DNA of 52,931 nucleotides from an uncultured Bacteroidales bacterium (GTDB lineage: Bacteria > Bacteroidota > Bacteroidia > Bacteroidales > Paludibacteraceae). Both the position numbers and the translations under genes were made by a program. Within the stretch, counting starts at the first letter, position 1. Every line of letters begins with the position of its first letter. The notes under the pieces are model-generated. The model made no database searches and was not told where the DNA came from. It was given only the letters and a program-made list of their open reading frames with translations. The DNA is taken from positions 1 through 52,931 of the forward strand of contig CACZOA010000078.1 in the NCBI GenBank assembly GCA_902782665.1. Direction: 5' to 3'. Positions 1 through 8,342 of the stretch are shown in pieces.

Positions 1-27
1 AATTTCGGGAGAGTAGGTAGCCGCCGC
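1..27 (+). rRNA. 5S ribosomal RNA, 3' end (partial)
   Basis: The first bases contain GGGAGAGTAGGTAGCCGCCG, which matches the conserved 3' portion of 5S rRNA (helix near GAGAGTAGG, then the terminal strand that pairs with the 5' end). The gene is cut by the window start, so only about 27 bases are visible. A terminator follows immediately. The exact 3' end (26-29) is an estimate. This places the window directly downstream of an rRNA operon. Confidence 0.85.
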
Positions 28-31
28 TTTC

Positions 32-68
32 AGGAGTCAATCTCATTGAGGTTGACTCCTTTTTTTTG
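32..68 (+). terminator. Intrinsic terminator of the rRNA operon
   Basis: A 13-pair stem (AGGAGTCAATCTC against GAGGTTGACTCCT, one T-G wobble) with an ATT loop is followed by eight T residues. It lies five bases after the 5S end, as expected for the rRNA operon terminator. Confidence 0.9.
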
Positions 69-91
69 TGTCTGTACGTCACGCATAAATA

Positions 92-426
92 ATAACCACA
101 GCGGACACGGTGAGCTCCGGGAGGGATAATCCTGCCACCTGAGTTTGGACTTTATGGACCGGACAGCGTCTGGAAGACTCCACGAGCGGAGCGTGTAAAA
201 CTGTGAGGAAGTCCCGTGGGTCAGGGAAGAAGTCCAAGGGTATAACCACAAGAGACATGGTGAACCCCGAGAAGAGAATCTCTGAAGCCTCTGCGTCTCT
301 GTGTTGAAAATGACCACTGTTGTCTGACAGGAGCGTCTGGAAGACGCCATATAGCGGAGCGTGTAAACCCGGGATGAAGTCCCGGGGTATGAGAGACCCA
401 ACGCCCAAGCTTTGCCTGGAAGGCAA
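92..426. repeat. Two-copy hairpin-rich noncoding repeat
   Basis: ATAACCACA recurs at 92 and 242, and AGCGTCTGGAAGAC recurs at 165 and 332, each followed by GCGGAGCGTGTAAA and a GAAGTCCCG block. The second unit folds well: GCGTCT-GGA-AGACGC (333-347), CCCGGGA-TGAAG-TCCCGGG (368-386) and TTGCCT-GGA-AGGCAA (412-426). The first unit is more decayed. Long open frames exist on both strands here but their protein sequences merely echo the repeat, so I treat the stretch as noncoding. I have a general memory of similar dispersed elements in Bacteroidales intergenic regions but cannot confirm the family. Confidence 0.6.
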
Positions 427-445
427 TACAAAACAAATCCCTTCA

Positions 446-715
446 ATGTATCTGTCTTGTATAAATGTCACGGCTGATAATCCTGCCTATTCATCTGTAG
501 ATGATATCTTGTATGATAAAAATATGACGAAACTTATTTGTGTTCCGAGCGTTAAGAATGGTAAATTTGTTGTTCCATCGAGTGTGACAAACATAGGGAG
601 AAATGCTTTTGGTGGTTGTAAAAATCTTGATGTCGTCATTGATAATTCAAGAGAGAATGTGAAGGTCGGGGAGGATGCTTTTTATGGTTGCAAGTCTGTG
701 AAGTTTTTGAAATGA
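446..715 (+). pseudogene. BspA-type leucine-rich repeat protein, C-terminal remnant
   Basis: The readable frame gives about 90 residues with the spacing of BspA-like (LRR_5) repeats: a NPAYSSVDDILYDK segment, then IP/VPSSVTNIGRNAFGGC and EDAFYGCKSVKFLK, ending at a TGA. Whole BspA-like proteins are secreted, carry a signal peptide and have many such repeats; here there is no signal peptide and barely two repeats. The upstream end runs straight into the noncoding hairpin repeat, which supplies a spurious in-frame start at 320. I read this as the broken tail of a surface protein, not a working gene. Confidence 0.6.
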
Positions 716-813
716 AACTAAAAAGAGAATGAGAGAGAATGAATTTATATTCTTGAAATTTATCAAGTTTTCCCCAAAAACTCTTTTGTGGACGGTTTGC
801 AATACGGCTATAA

Positions 814-850
814 AAACAAAAAGACCCTTTCGTTTCCGAAAGAGTCTTTT
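814..850 (-). terminator. Intrinsic terminator after fabD
   Basis: AAAAGACCCTTTCG (819-832) pairs with CGAAAGAGTCTTTT (837-850) with one mismatch and a four-base loop. On the minus strand the stem is followed by a T-rich run. It lies 20 bases past the fabD stop. Confidence 0.75.
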
Positions 851-869
851 GTATTTTATAAATGGTCTA

Positions 870-1766
870 TTATAGAGAAGCCCCTTTGACTTCATGCTCT
901 TTGCACCATTCTTTGTCAATCTTCTTGATCATTCCCTGAAGCACAGCTCCTGGACCAACTTCAGTGAAACTTGTTGCACCGTCGGCGATCATATTCTTCA
1001 CACTCTGAGTCCATTTTACTGGTGAAGTCAACTGGCGTAGCAAATTAGACTTGATAACCTCTGGGTCTGTCTCTGCCTTAGTTGATACGTTCTGATAAAC
1101 AGGACACTTTGGAGCTGAGAATGTAGTGGCTTTGATAGCCTCTGCAAGTTCATTTTCTGCAGGTTTCATGAAAGGAGAGTGGAATGCTCCAGAAACAGCA
1201 AGTTTAAGAGCACGCTTTGCTCCAACTTCTGTTGCTTTTGCACAAACGGCATCAATACCTTCGATGCTTCCGCTCACTACAAGCTGGCCTGGACAGTTGT
1301 AGTTTGCAGGAACAACCTGACCTTCCGTAGTCTCTGCACAAAGTTTCTCAACAACTGCGTCTTCAAGACCAAGAATTGCGGCCATGATGCTTGGCTGGAT
1401 CTCACACGCTTTTTGCATTGCCATAGCACGTTTAGCAACGATCTTCAAACCATCCTCGAATGTGATGGCTCCTGCGGCTGTAAGTGCAGACAACTCACCA
1501 AGAGAGTGTCCAGCTACCATATCAGGCTGGAAGTTGTCTCCCATTGCCTTAGCAAGGATTACAGAGTGTAGGAACACAGCTGGCTGAGTCACTTTTGTCT
1601 GTTTCAACTCTTCGTCAGTACCGTTAAACATGATTTCAGAGATCTTGAATCCAAGAATCTCGTCGGCTTTATCAAAAAGTTCTTTTGCGACGGGAGAATT
1701 CTCATACAAATCTTTACCCATTCCGCTAAACTGCGATCCCTGACCAGGGAAAACGTATGCCTTCAT
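870..1766 (-). CDS. fabD: Malonyl CoA-acyl carrier protein transacylase
   Basis: The 298-residue protein is a full-length FabD. It transfers malonyl from CoA to ACP to supply fatty-acid elongation in the cytoplasm. The N-terminal PGQGSQ (7-12) oxyanion motif, the GHSLG nucleophile elbow with Ser88, Arg113 and the catalytic His196 in GAFHSPFM are all present. It lies 68 bases downstream of hisB on the same strand with no terminator between, so the two may be co-transcribed, although no functional link is obvious. The usual fab neighbours (fabH, fabG, acpP) are absent here. A clear terminator follows the stop. Confidence 0.96.
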   Translation of the reverse strand: MKAYVFPGQGSQFSGMGKDLYENSPVAKELFDKADEILGFKISEIMFNGTDEELKQTKVTQPAVFLHSVILAKAMGDNFQPDMVAGHSLGELSALTAAGAITFEDGLKIVAKRAMAMQKACEIQPSIMAAILGLEDAVVEKLCAETTEGQVVPANYNCPGQLVVSGSIEGIDAVCAKATEVGAKRALKLAVSGAFHSPFMKPAENELAEAIKATTFSAPKCPVYQNVSTKAETDPEVIKSNLLRQLTSPVKWTQSVKNMIADGATSFTEVGPGAVLQGMIKKIDKEWCKEHEVKGASL

Positions 1767-1834
1767 CTTTATTAAATTAAAATTAAGAATAAACGATTAT
1801 TTATGCATTTCGCATTTCGAATTATGCATTTAAT

Positions 1835-2965
1835 TTATAGAGTGCCTTTTGTGCTTGGCAACTCATACTTATAAATATCACGTTTGATGGCCATCTTGAT
1901 TGCTCGAGCCAGAGCTTTGAAGATACCTTCGATTTTGTGGTGCTCGTTGTCACCCTCCGCTTTCACGTTCAGATTCATTTTTGCAGAGTCGCTCAAGCTT
2001 TTGAAGAAATGCAAAAACATTTCAGTTGGCATGTCGCCCACATATTCTCTTTTGAATTCCGCATCCCATACCAACCATGGTCTACCTCCGAAATCAAGGC
2101 AGACGCTGCACAAGCAATCATCCATTGGCAATGAATATCCGTATCTTTCAACACCTCGCTTAGATCCAAGTGCTTTGTAGATAGCTTCTCCGAGTGCGAT
2201 ACCTGTGTCTTCAATCGTGTGGTGCTCATCTACGTTCAAATCACCTTTCACGTGAATCATCAAATCGATACCAGAATGTTTACCGATCTGCTCAAGCATA
2301 TGGTCGAAGAATCCAAGGCCGGTAGAAATGTCGCATTTTCCATTTCCATCCAAGTCGACGCGGATGTTGATATCAGTCTCTTTAGTCTTGCGTGCCACCG
2401 TCGCCACTCTTTCTTCTGCGAAAAGGAATTCTGCAATTTTATTCCAATTTTCAGCGATTAATGCACAATGTTCAGTCAAACCTTTATCTTGAAGCATCAT
2501 TGCTCCCGCGTCTACATCCTCAGCAATTAGGATACCTTTGCATCCGAGGTTTTTTGCGAGCTGGACATCTGTGGCTCTGTCTCCGATGACGTAGGAGTGA
2601 GACATGTCGTAGTCTCCTTTCAAGTAAGCACCAAGCATTCCGATTCCCGGTTTACGGGTGTCAAGACCATCTTCAGGATATGATTTGTCTATAAGAATGT
2701 CGTCAAACTCAACGCCTTCGCCTTTCAAAACTTCAAGCATCTTGTTTTGCACCTCTTCAAATACAGCTTCTGGATAAGCGTCAGTTCCAAGACCATCCTG
2801 ATTTGTTACCATCACAAATTCAGAAGATAGACGCTCGCGGATAAATGCCATGTTACGGATGACACCAGGAAGAAAAGTCATCTCAGCAAGAGAATTGACC
2901 TGTTCGGTTATTGGCGGTTCTATGATGATCGTACCGTCACGATCTATAAATAACGCTGTTTTCAT
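1835..2965 (-). CDS. hisB: Bifunctional histidinol-phosphatase / imidazoleglycerol-phosphate dehydratase
   Basis: The 376-residue protein catalyses two steps of histidine synthesis. Residues 1 to about 165 form a HAD-type histidinol phosphatase with the DRDGT motif (Asp8, Asp10) and a KPGIGM/GDRATD block. Residues about 190-376 form the dehydratase with [21 protein letters not shown] and [15 protein letters not shown], the His/Glu clusters that bind manganese. This is the two-domain form known from enterobacteria and Bacteroidetes. No other his gene is in view, so it is either detached from its operon or the operon's last gene has moved; upstream is the capsule locus in the opposite direction. 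Confidence 0.95.
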   Translation of the reverse strand: MKTALFIDRDGTIIIEPPITEQVNSLAEMTFLPGVIRNMAFIRERLSSEFVMVTNQDGLGTDAYPEAVFEEVQNKMLEVLKGEGVEFDDILIDKSYPEDGLDTRKPGIGMLGAYLKGDYDMSHSYVIGDRATDVQLAKNLGCKGILIAEDVDAGAMMLQDKGLTEHCALIAENWNKIAEFLFAEERVATVARKTKETDINIRVDLDGNGKCDISTGLGFFDHMLEQIGKHSGIDLMIHVKGDLNVDEHHTIEDTGIALGEAIYKALGSKRGVERYGYSLPMDDCLCSVCLDFGGRPWLVWDAEFKREYVGDMPTEMFLHFFKSLSDSAKMNLNVKAEGDNEHHKIEGIFKALARAIKMAIKRDIYKYELPSTKGTL

Positions 2966-2985
2966 CTATAAATGTTAATTGTTGG

Positions 2986-2993
2986 CAAAGATA
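2986..2993 (-). promoter_or_regulatory. Candidate hisB promoter (-7 element)
   Basis: On the minus strand this reads TATCTTTG, matching the Bacteroidetes sigma-ABfr -7 consensus TAnnTTTG, about 20 bases before the hisB start codon. No good TTTG -33 element stands 19-21 bases upstream, so support is partial. The 2966-3344 gap otherwise holds only the divergent capsule promoter and leader. Confidence 0.4.
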
Positions 2994-3176
2994 ACATATA
3001 ATTCTTAAAGCATAATACAATTGTTTGATAATTGTAAATTTGTTGGATTTTAATGGATTATTTTCAACTGTATTTATTGTGTATAAATATGTATAAATAT
3101 AAACATATTGTTAATGTATTTTCAAAAAATTAACATTTTTTAAGTAATGGCGATGTATTTATATTCGTTTTTTTCC

Positions 3177-3184
3177 TATTTTTG
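3177..3184 (+). promoter_or_regulatory. Candidate capsule-locus promoter (-7 element)
   Basis: TATTTTTG fits TAnnTTTG and lies about 160 bases before upxY, leaving a long leader as is usual for UpxY-controlled capsule operons. A -33 TTTG is not evident at the expected distance. No invertible repeats flank it that I could see, so there is no sign of the promoter inversion found in many Bacteroides capsule loci. Confidence 0.4.
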
Positions 3185-3223
3185 TGTCACTTTATTTGCG
3201 TTTTGAGGATGCGAACAAAAAAG

Positions 3224-3248
3224 ATTGATATAAGGGTTTAATATCAAT
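3224..3248 (+). promoter_or_regulatory. Leader hairpin before upxY
   Basis: ATTGATAT (3224-3231) and ATATCAAT (3241-3248) form a perfect eight-pair stem around the loop AAGGGTTTA. The loop sequence recurs as AAGGGTTTAA at 3305-3314, just before a GGAG and the start region of upxY. UpxY proteins act on the 5' leaders of their own operons, so a structured leader is expected, but the role of this hairpin is inference. Confidence 0.4.
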
Positions 3249-3344
3249 GGTGACGAAAAAAGTGATACAAGTTTATATAATTGATTGTTACTTATGCTCT
3301 TACGAAGGGTTTAAGGAGTCAAAAGTATATCCTTATGTCAAAAA

Positions 3345-3911
3345 ATGAATATTTCAGGTAATCTTTTGATGGAAAAAGAGAATGAAAATATGCATTGGTA
3401 TGTGATGCGCACACTCGGCCGTTTTTGTGAGACTGGAGTAAAACAGAAACTGGATGATTGTGGCATTCGTTATTATCAGGCTATGAAACCCGTAGTCAAG
3501 ACCCTTAAGGGAAAGAAGTTTATATCTAATGAACCTATTATCCCGAATCTTTTGTTTGTGTATGGCAGCAAAGAAAGTATAATGCCACATACGGCGGTTG
3601 GCAACAATTTTCAATTTGTATATAATCGTTGTAGTGGGAAACAGGCAGATTGTTTGATAGTTCCTGTAAAGGCAATGGAAGATTTCATTCGAGTTGCGGA
3701 ATCAAATGGACACACAAAAATATTCATGCCAGAAGAAATACATTTGACTAAAGGTCAAAGAATCAAGATGATAGGAGGCGTTTTGGATGGAGTTGAAGGT
3801 TATTTCGTTAAGCAAAAGGGTTGTAGACGCAGGACACTGGTTGTCGTGTTAGAAGGACTGTTTGGTATCAGTGCTGAGGTTGAACCCGAAATGATAGAAT
3901 TAATTAACTGA
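3345..3911 (+). CDS. upxY: UpxY-family transcription antiterminator (NusG-like)
   Basis: The 188-residue protein is a specialised NusG paralogue of the UpxY family, which binds elongating RNA polymerase and prevents premature termination in the long capsule operon that it heads. An NGN domain starts at HWYVMRTLGRF (from about residue 17) and a KOW-like segment covers roughly 135-185 (GGVLDGVEGYFVKQKG). Position as first gene of the locus fits exactly. No upxZ inhibitor gene follows. The start is uncertain: ATG at 3345, 3369 or 3390 would all keep the NGN domain, and no clear ribosome site selects among them. Confidence 0.9.
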   Translation: MNISGNLLMEKENENMHWYVMRTLGRFCETGVKQKLDDCGIRYYQAMKPVVKTLKGKKFISNEPIIPNLLFVYGSKESIMPHTAVGNNFQFVYNRCSGKQADCLIVPVKAMEDFIRVAESNGHTKIFMPEEIHLTKGQRIKMIGGVLDGVEGYFVKQKGCRRRTLVVVLEGLFGISAEVEPEMIELIN

Positions 3912-3942
3912 AAAAAAGAATTTTAGATACAACGTTTTAATT

Positions 3943-6354
3943 ATGGTGATGGTAAGTAAAAGTGGTGGAGATGAAGTTAAGATTGCAGCTTCGACTCAGC
4001 CGAATACACCTGCAGGTAGCAATAATGGATTTTCTATTGCGGAGGTGTTGGCATCTTTTGTTTCACATTGGTATTGGTTTATAATATCATTGGCAATCTG
4101 TTTGGGTGTTGCATGGTATTATTTGGCTACAACATCCCCTGTGTATACAAGGTCAGCAATGCTTCTTATCAAGGACGAGAGCAAAGGATCTTCAGTTTCA
4201 AATATAGCTTCTGAAATGCAGGATATCGGATTGGTCGCTAATAAGTCCAATCTTAGCAATGAACTTATTTCATTGAAATCCCCAACCTTGATGACACAAG
4301 TTGTTAAGGATTTGCAGTTGATGGATTATTATAAGGTACCTGTTGATCTCAGAGAGCAGGATATATATGGAAAATCACCAATAAAAGTTGTGTTTGATGC
4401 TTCAAAAAAAGAGAATACTGATTTTGTCTCGTTTAAGATCAAACTGGTAGATGATGATTATGCTGTATTGTACGATTTTAATAATAAAGGAGTAGAAAAT
4501 AAGAATTCAATTAACATCACGTTAGGAGACTCTGTTTTCACTGAAACTCCTGTCGGACATCTTGCAATCTTCCATACTAAAGCTGAATGTGGAGATATGT
4601 ACAAGAATATAAATTTCTATCGTACTAGCCTAGACGCTGCAACTAATGCATACAATGCTGCACTTGGTGTTGGCCTTGTGGACAAACAGTCGACTGTAGT
4701 AACCCTGTCCATTACAGACCAGTCAATAGCAAGAGCTACTGACATTATCAATACGGTTATCAATGTATACAATGACAATTGGGTTCATGACAAGAATAGA
4801 ATTGCAGAAAGTACTTCTGAATTTATCGCATCTCGTCTTGGAGTGATTGAATCTGAGTTGACGGGTATTGATAAGAATATCGCAAACTTTAAGGGAAAGA
4901 ACCTGTTGCCAGATATTGCTGCTGTATCTCAGTTATATTTGCAACAAAACTCAGCAACTAAAGACCGTTTGCTTGAGTTGAACAACCAGTTGTCAATGCT
5001 TGAGTATATTCAGGACATCCTAAGAGAACAGAATTTTGACAATCCATTGCCTATTTCTTCTAGTATGTCAAGTGGAAATGTACAGAGTCAGATAGAGGAG
5101 TACAATAGAATTTTGCTTGAGCGAAACAGAATGTTGGCCAACAGTAGTGAGAATCACCCGTTGGTAAAAGACCAGACAAAACATTTGAATGCAATGCAGT
5201 CGGTAATCTTGCAGAGTGTGAACAATGAGATTGCATCCCTTTCAATGCAGATTAAGAATGTAAATGCACAGGAGTCTAGAACAGAACGTCAGTTGGCGAG
5301 AAATCCTAATCAGGCCAAGTATTTGTTGTCTGAGGAACGTCAACAGAAAGTCATGGAGGGATTGTATTTGTTCTTGTTGCAGAAACGAGAGGAAAATGCT
5401 TTGTCTCAGGCATTTACATCGTACAATACACGTTTGATCACAGAGCCTCGTGGAAGCAATGCTCCGACAGCTCCTAAGCGTTCGATGATCTGGGTAATGG
5501 CGATTGCTGCAGGATTGTTGATCCCTGCTGGTATCATGTTCTTGATAGAAATGAGTAACACGACAATCCGTGGCCGTCAGGATGTTGAGAGATTGGCAGT
5601 TCCATTTGCAGGTGAGATTCCTCAGTGTACTAAGAAAGAAGGAAATACAGAAAATGGAATCACACTTGTCGTTAAAGAGAGTTGTCGTAATATAATCAAT
5701 GAGGCGTTCCGAGTTGTAAGAACAAATGTTGACTTTATGCTTGGTAAAGGAAAAACTCATAAGGTGGTGATGTTTACATCATTGAATCCTGGTAGTGGTA
5801 AGAGTTTTGTTTCAGCGAACCTTGCATATTGTATGTCATTAAAGAAAAAGAAAGTTGTCGCTGTCGATTTGGACTTGCGTAGAGCATCTTTGTCTCAGGT
5901 TGTTGATCGTCCTCATCATGGAGTGGTTGACTATCTTAATGGAGAAAGAAAAAGTTGGAGAGACGTTTTGGTACATGTTGAGGACAGTTCTTTCGATGTC
6001 ATTCCTGTTGGAGAGATTCCACCGAATCCGACAGAATTGTTGTTCAACGAAGATTATCTTCCAAAAATGATAGAAGAATTGAAGCAAGAATATGATTATG
6101 TGTTTATCGATTGTCCTCCAGTCGACGTCGTTGCGGATGCAAATGTCGTTTCTGAGTATGTTGATATGGCATTGTTTGTTGTTCGTGCGGGATTGATGAA
6201 AAAGGATATGTTGCCAATTGTTGACACATTCTACAACCAGAAGAAGTTCCCTTCATTGTCATTGATCCTTAATGGTACTTCAGTCACTAAAACTATGGGA
6301 ACTAAATATGGCTATGGCTATGGTTATGGCTATGGTAACTATATTAAAGAATAA
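3943..6354 (+). CDS. wzc: Wzc-like polysaccharide co-polymerase with tyrosine autokinase domain
   Basis: The 803-residue inner-membrane protein controls chain length and export of the polymer. A Wzz domain lies between TM1 (about 43-62) and TM2 (about 516-538), with a long periplasmic coiled-coil region and a proline-rich PTAPKR just before TM2. The cytoplasmic BY-kinase domain has Walker A NPGSGKS (615-621), Walker A' VDLD (641-644) and Walker B VFIDCPP (Asp723). The C-terminal tyrosine cluster is a striking (YG)n run, with Tyr at 789, 791, 793, 795, 797 and 800, coded by five TATGGC/T hexamers. Autophosphorylation of this tail regulates Wzc oligomerisation in the family. The kinase and Wzz parts are fused as in proteobacteria. 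Confidence 0.95.
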   Translation: MVMVSKSGGDEVKIAASTQPNTPAGSNNGFSIAEVLASFVSHWYWFIISLAICLGVAWYYLATTSPVYTRSAMLLIKDESKGSSVSNIASEMQDIGLVANKSNLSNELISLKSPTLMTQVVKDLQLMDYYKVPVDLREQDIYGKSPIKVVFDASKKENTDFVSFKIKLVDDDYAVLYDFNNKGVENKNSINITLGDSVFTETPVGHLAIFHTKAECGDMYKNINFYRTSLDAATNAYNAALGVGLVDKQSTVVTLSITDQSIARATDIINTVINVYNDNWVHDKNRIAESTSEFIASRLGVIESELTGIDKNIANFKGKNLLPDIAAVSQLYLQQNSATKDRLLELNNQLSMLEYIQDILREQNFDNPLPISSSMSSGNVQSQIEEYNRILLERNRMLANSSENHPLVKDQTKHLNAMQSVILQSVNNEIASLSMQIKNVNAQESRTERQLARNPNQAKYLLSEERQQKVMEGLYLFLLQKREENALSQAFTSYNTRLITEPRGSNAPTAPKRSMIWVMAIAAGLLIPAGIMFLIEMSNTTIRGRQDVERLAVPFAGEIPQCTKKEGNTENGITLVVKESCRNIINEAFRVVRTNVDFMLGKGKTHKVVMFTSLNPGSGKSFVSANLAYCMSLKKKKVVAVDLDLRRASLSQVVDRPHHGVVDYLNGERKSWRDVLVHVEDSSFDVIPVGEIPPNPTELLFNEDYLPKMIEELKQEYDYVFIDCPPVDVVADANVVSEYVDMALFVVRAGLMKKDMLPIVDTFYNQKKFPSLSLILNGTSVTKTMGTKYGYGYGYGYGNYIKE

Positions 6355-6377
6355 AGAATAAAATTAACTATACGAAA

Positions 6378-8306
6378 ATGAATAATCTATTTAGTAGATT
6401 TACGCATTGGTATTTTTCGAAGGATGCGTTGTCATATTGGTTGGTCTTGCTTATGGACTGTCTGATTGTTGTCGGAACCAGTTTCTTTGTGCATGCCATG
6501 GTGACTAGTGCGGCTAGTACACTTGCGAATTTCGGTCCATTGTTGTTAACGTTTTGTGCATACTTGATATTCTATCTTATAGGATTCAAGTTGAGATATA
6601 CGTATAGTGGAGTGTTGAGATACTCTTCATTTGTTGATTTGATGCGTTTGTGGACGGCAACTGTTATTGCCATTGTGATGATTTTTATTGTAAGACACAC
6701 TACAAGTATCGATCACTATCTGACTCCATTGACATGGAATGAGTTGCTTGCCACATGTGTGATGTCGACTCTGATAATGTGTTTTGTCCGCATTATGACT
6801 AAATACTTCTATGATGTTTATTTTGTTGAAGCTTCTGTACAGAGAGTATTTATTTATGGTGTGAAAGAGGGTGGTGTCGCTTTGGCAAAAAGTATCCAGG
6901 CTCAGGAATCTAAATATGAGGTGACTGGTTTCGTCTCTGATGTGGAAAGTGATGCACATCACTTGTTGATGGGTGTGAAAATCTATGCTAATGATGAAAA
7001 ATTAGTTAGCAGAATGCGTCAGAAGAATGCTACGGTATTGATGGTATCTCCATTGAAGTCGGATGCGATTAGAAACAATCAGCAGATGGCAGATGCGTTG
7101 GCTGAGGCAGGTATCAAGATATTGATGTATAATCAGCAGGAATGGGATGGAAAGAGCGATTTGCGTTATACTCATTTGAAGGAGGTAGACGTGGAGGATT
7201 TGTTGCCACGTAACCAGATAGATGTTGATTTGGACGCTATCAGCAACGTCTTAAAAGGAAAGAGCATTTTGATCACAGGAGCCGCAGGTTCGATCGGTTC
7301 TGAGATTGTAAGACAGGTATCTGAGTTCGGTCCAAGTCAGTTGGTTCTAGTTGATCAGGCAGAGACTCCTCTACATGATATCAGACTGATGATGGCTCGC
7401 AAATTCCCAAATATTCCAGCGGAGACTGTGACTGCAAGCATTCACCATAAGATCCATATGGAGATGTTGTTTGAAAAGTACAAGCCTGAATATGTTTTCC
7501 ATGCCGCTGCTTACAAGCATGTACCTATGATGGAGGATAATCCAGGAGAGGCTGTCGCAAATAATATTGATGGTACACGTATTATGGCGGATTTGTCCGT
7601 TAAGTATGGAGTTAAGAAATTTGTGATGGTGTCTACAGATAAGGCGGTTAATCCGACAAATGTTATGGGATGTTCAAAGCGTATCTGTGAAATGTACTGT
7701 CAGAGTTTGGACAAGGAGATAAAGGAAGGAAAGGTTGAGGGATGCACAGAATTTGTGACAACTCGATTCGGTAATGTTTTGGGCTCTAATGGATCAGTTA
7801 TTCCATTGTTCAAGGAGCAGTTGAAGGCTGGTGGTCCGTTAACAGTAACACATCCAGACATCATTCGTTATTTCATGTTGATCCCAGAGGCTTGTAAGTT
7901 GGTGCTTCAGGCTGGAACAATGGGTCATGGAGGAGAAATTTTTGTGTTTGATATGGGTAAACCAGTACGTATTGCAGATTTGGCAAAACGTATCATCCTG
8001 CTTTCTGGAGCAACCAATGTAGAAATCAAATATACAGGTTTGCGTGATGGAGAGAAATTGTATGAGGAGTTGTTGAACAAGGAGGAGAATACAAAGCCTT
8101 CTTCACATCCAAAGATCAAGTTGGCGTCAGTTCGTGAGCTTGGATATGCTGAAGTTTGCTCTCAGATCAACAAACTTGTAGAGATCACTAAGGATGGTTA
8201 TGATGATATGGCCATTGTTAAGCAGATGAAGGTATTGGTACCTGAGTTTAAGAGCAAACATTCTAAGTACGAGATTCTTGATAAAGAGGATGAGTCTCAA
8301 GCTTAA
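6378..8306 (+). CDS. Membrane UDP-sugar 4,6-dehydratase (WbpM/CapD/PglF family)
   Basis: The 642-residue protein has about four N-terminal transmembrane helices, a Rossmann-like central region and a C-terminal extended-SDR domain. The cofactor motif is GAAGSIG (301-307). The active site has Ser419 in VSTDKA and Met430-x3-Lys434 in NVMGCSKR; methionine instead of tyrosine is the hallmark of the WbpM/PglF group. These enzymes remove water from UDP-GlcNAc to give UDP-4-keto-6-deoxy-GlcNAc, the precursor of QuiNAc, FucNAc, bacillosamine and AAT-Gal. In this locus the product can go to the reductase-like protein at 20967 or the aminotransferase at 28127. Confidence 0.93.
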   Translation: MNNLFSRFTHWYFSKDALSYWLVLLMDCLIVVGTSFFVHAMVTSAASTLANFGPLLLTFCAYLIFYLIGFKLRYTYSGVLRYSSFVDLMRLWTATVIAIVMIFIVRHTTSIDHYLTPLTWNELLATCVMSTLIMCFVRIMTKYFYDVYFVEASVQRVFIYGVKEGGVALAKSIQAQESKYEVTGFVSDVESDAHHLLMGVKIYANDEKLVSRMRQKNATVLMVSPLKSDAIRNNQQMADALAEAGIKILMYNQQEWDGKSDLRYTHLKEVDVEDLLPRNQIDVDLDAISNVLKGKSILITGAAGSIGSEIVRQVSEFGPSQLVLVDQAETPLHDIRLMMARKFPNIPAETVTASIHHKIHMEMLFEKYKPEYVFHAAAYKHVPMMEDNPGEAVANNIDGTRIMADLSVKYGVKKFVMVSTDKAVNPTNVMGCSKRICEMYCQSLDKEIKEGKVEGCTEFVTTRFGNVLGSNGSVIPLFKEQLKAGGPLTVTHPDIIRYFMLIPEACKLVLQAGTMGHGGEIFVFDMGKPVRIADLAKRIILLSGATNVEIKYTGLRDGEKLYEELLNKEENTKPSSHPKIKLASVRELGYAEVCSQINKLVEITKDGYDDMAIVKQMKVLVPEFKSKHSKYEILDKEDESQA

Positions 8307-8342
8307 CTATTTGATGATAGAATTTTAATAATTGACACCAGT

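Noticed and set aside
30-446. Long minus-strand open frame across the terminator and repeat region
   Set aside because: It reads through the rRNA terminator and repeats itself because the DNA repeats. It has no domain and no start signal.
320-715. One continuous 131-codon plus-strand frame covering the repeat and the BspA fragment
   Set aside because: The first 40 codons are translation of the noncoding hairpin repeat (including GCGTCTGGAAGACGC), and only the end resembles a protein family. I annotate only 446-715, as a remnant.
3335-3361. Eight-codon upstream frame before upxY
   Set aside because: It is too short to call a gene without conservation evidence; mentioned only as part of the leader finding.
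3912-3942. upxZ gene following upxY
   Set aside because: Only 31 bases separate upxY and wzc, so there is no room for it.
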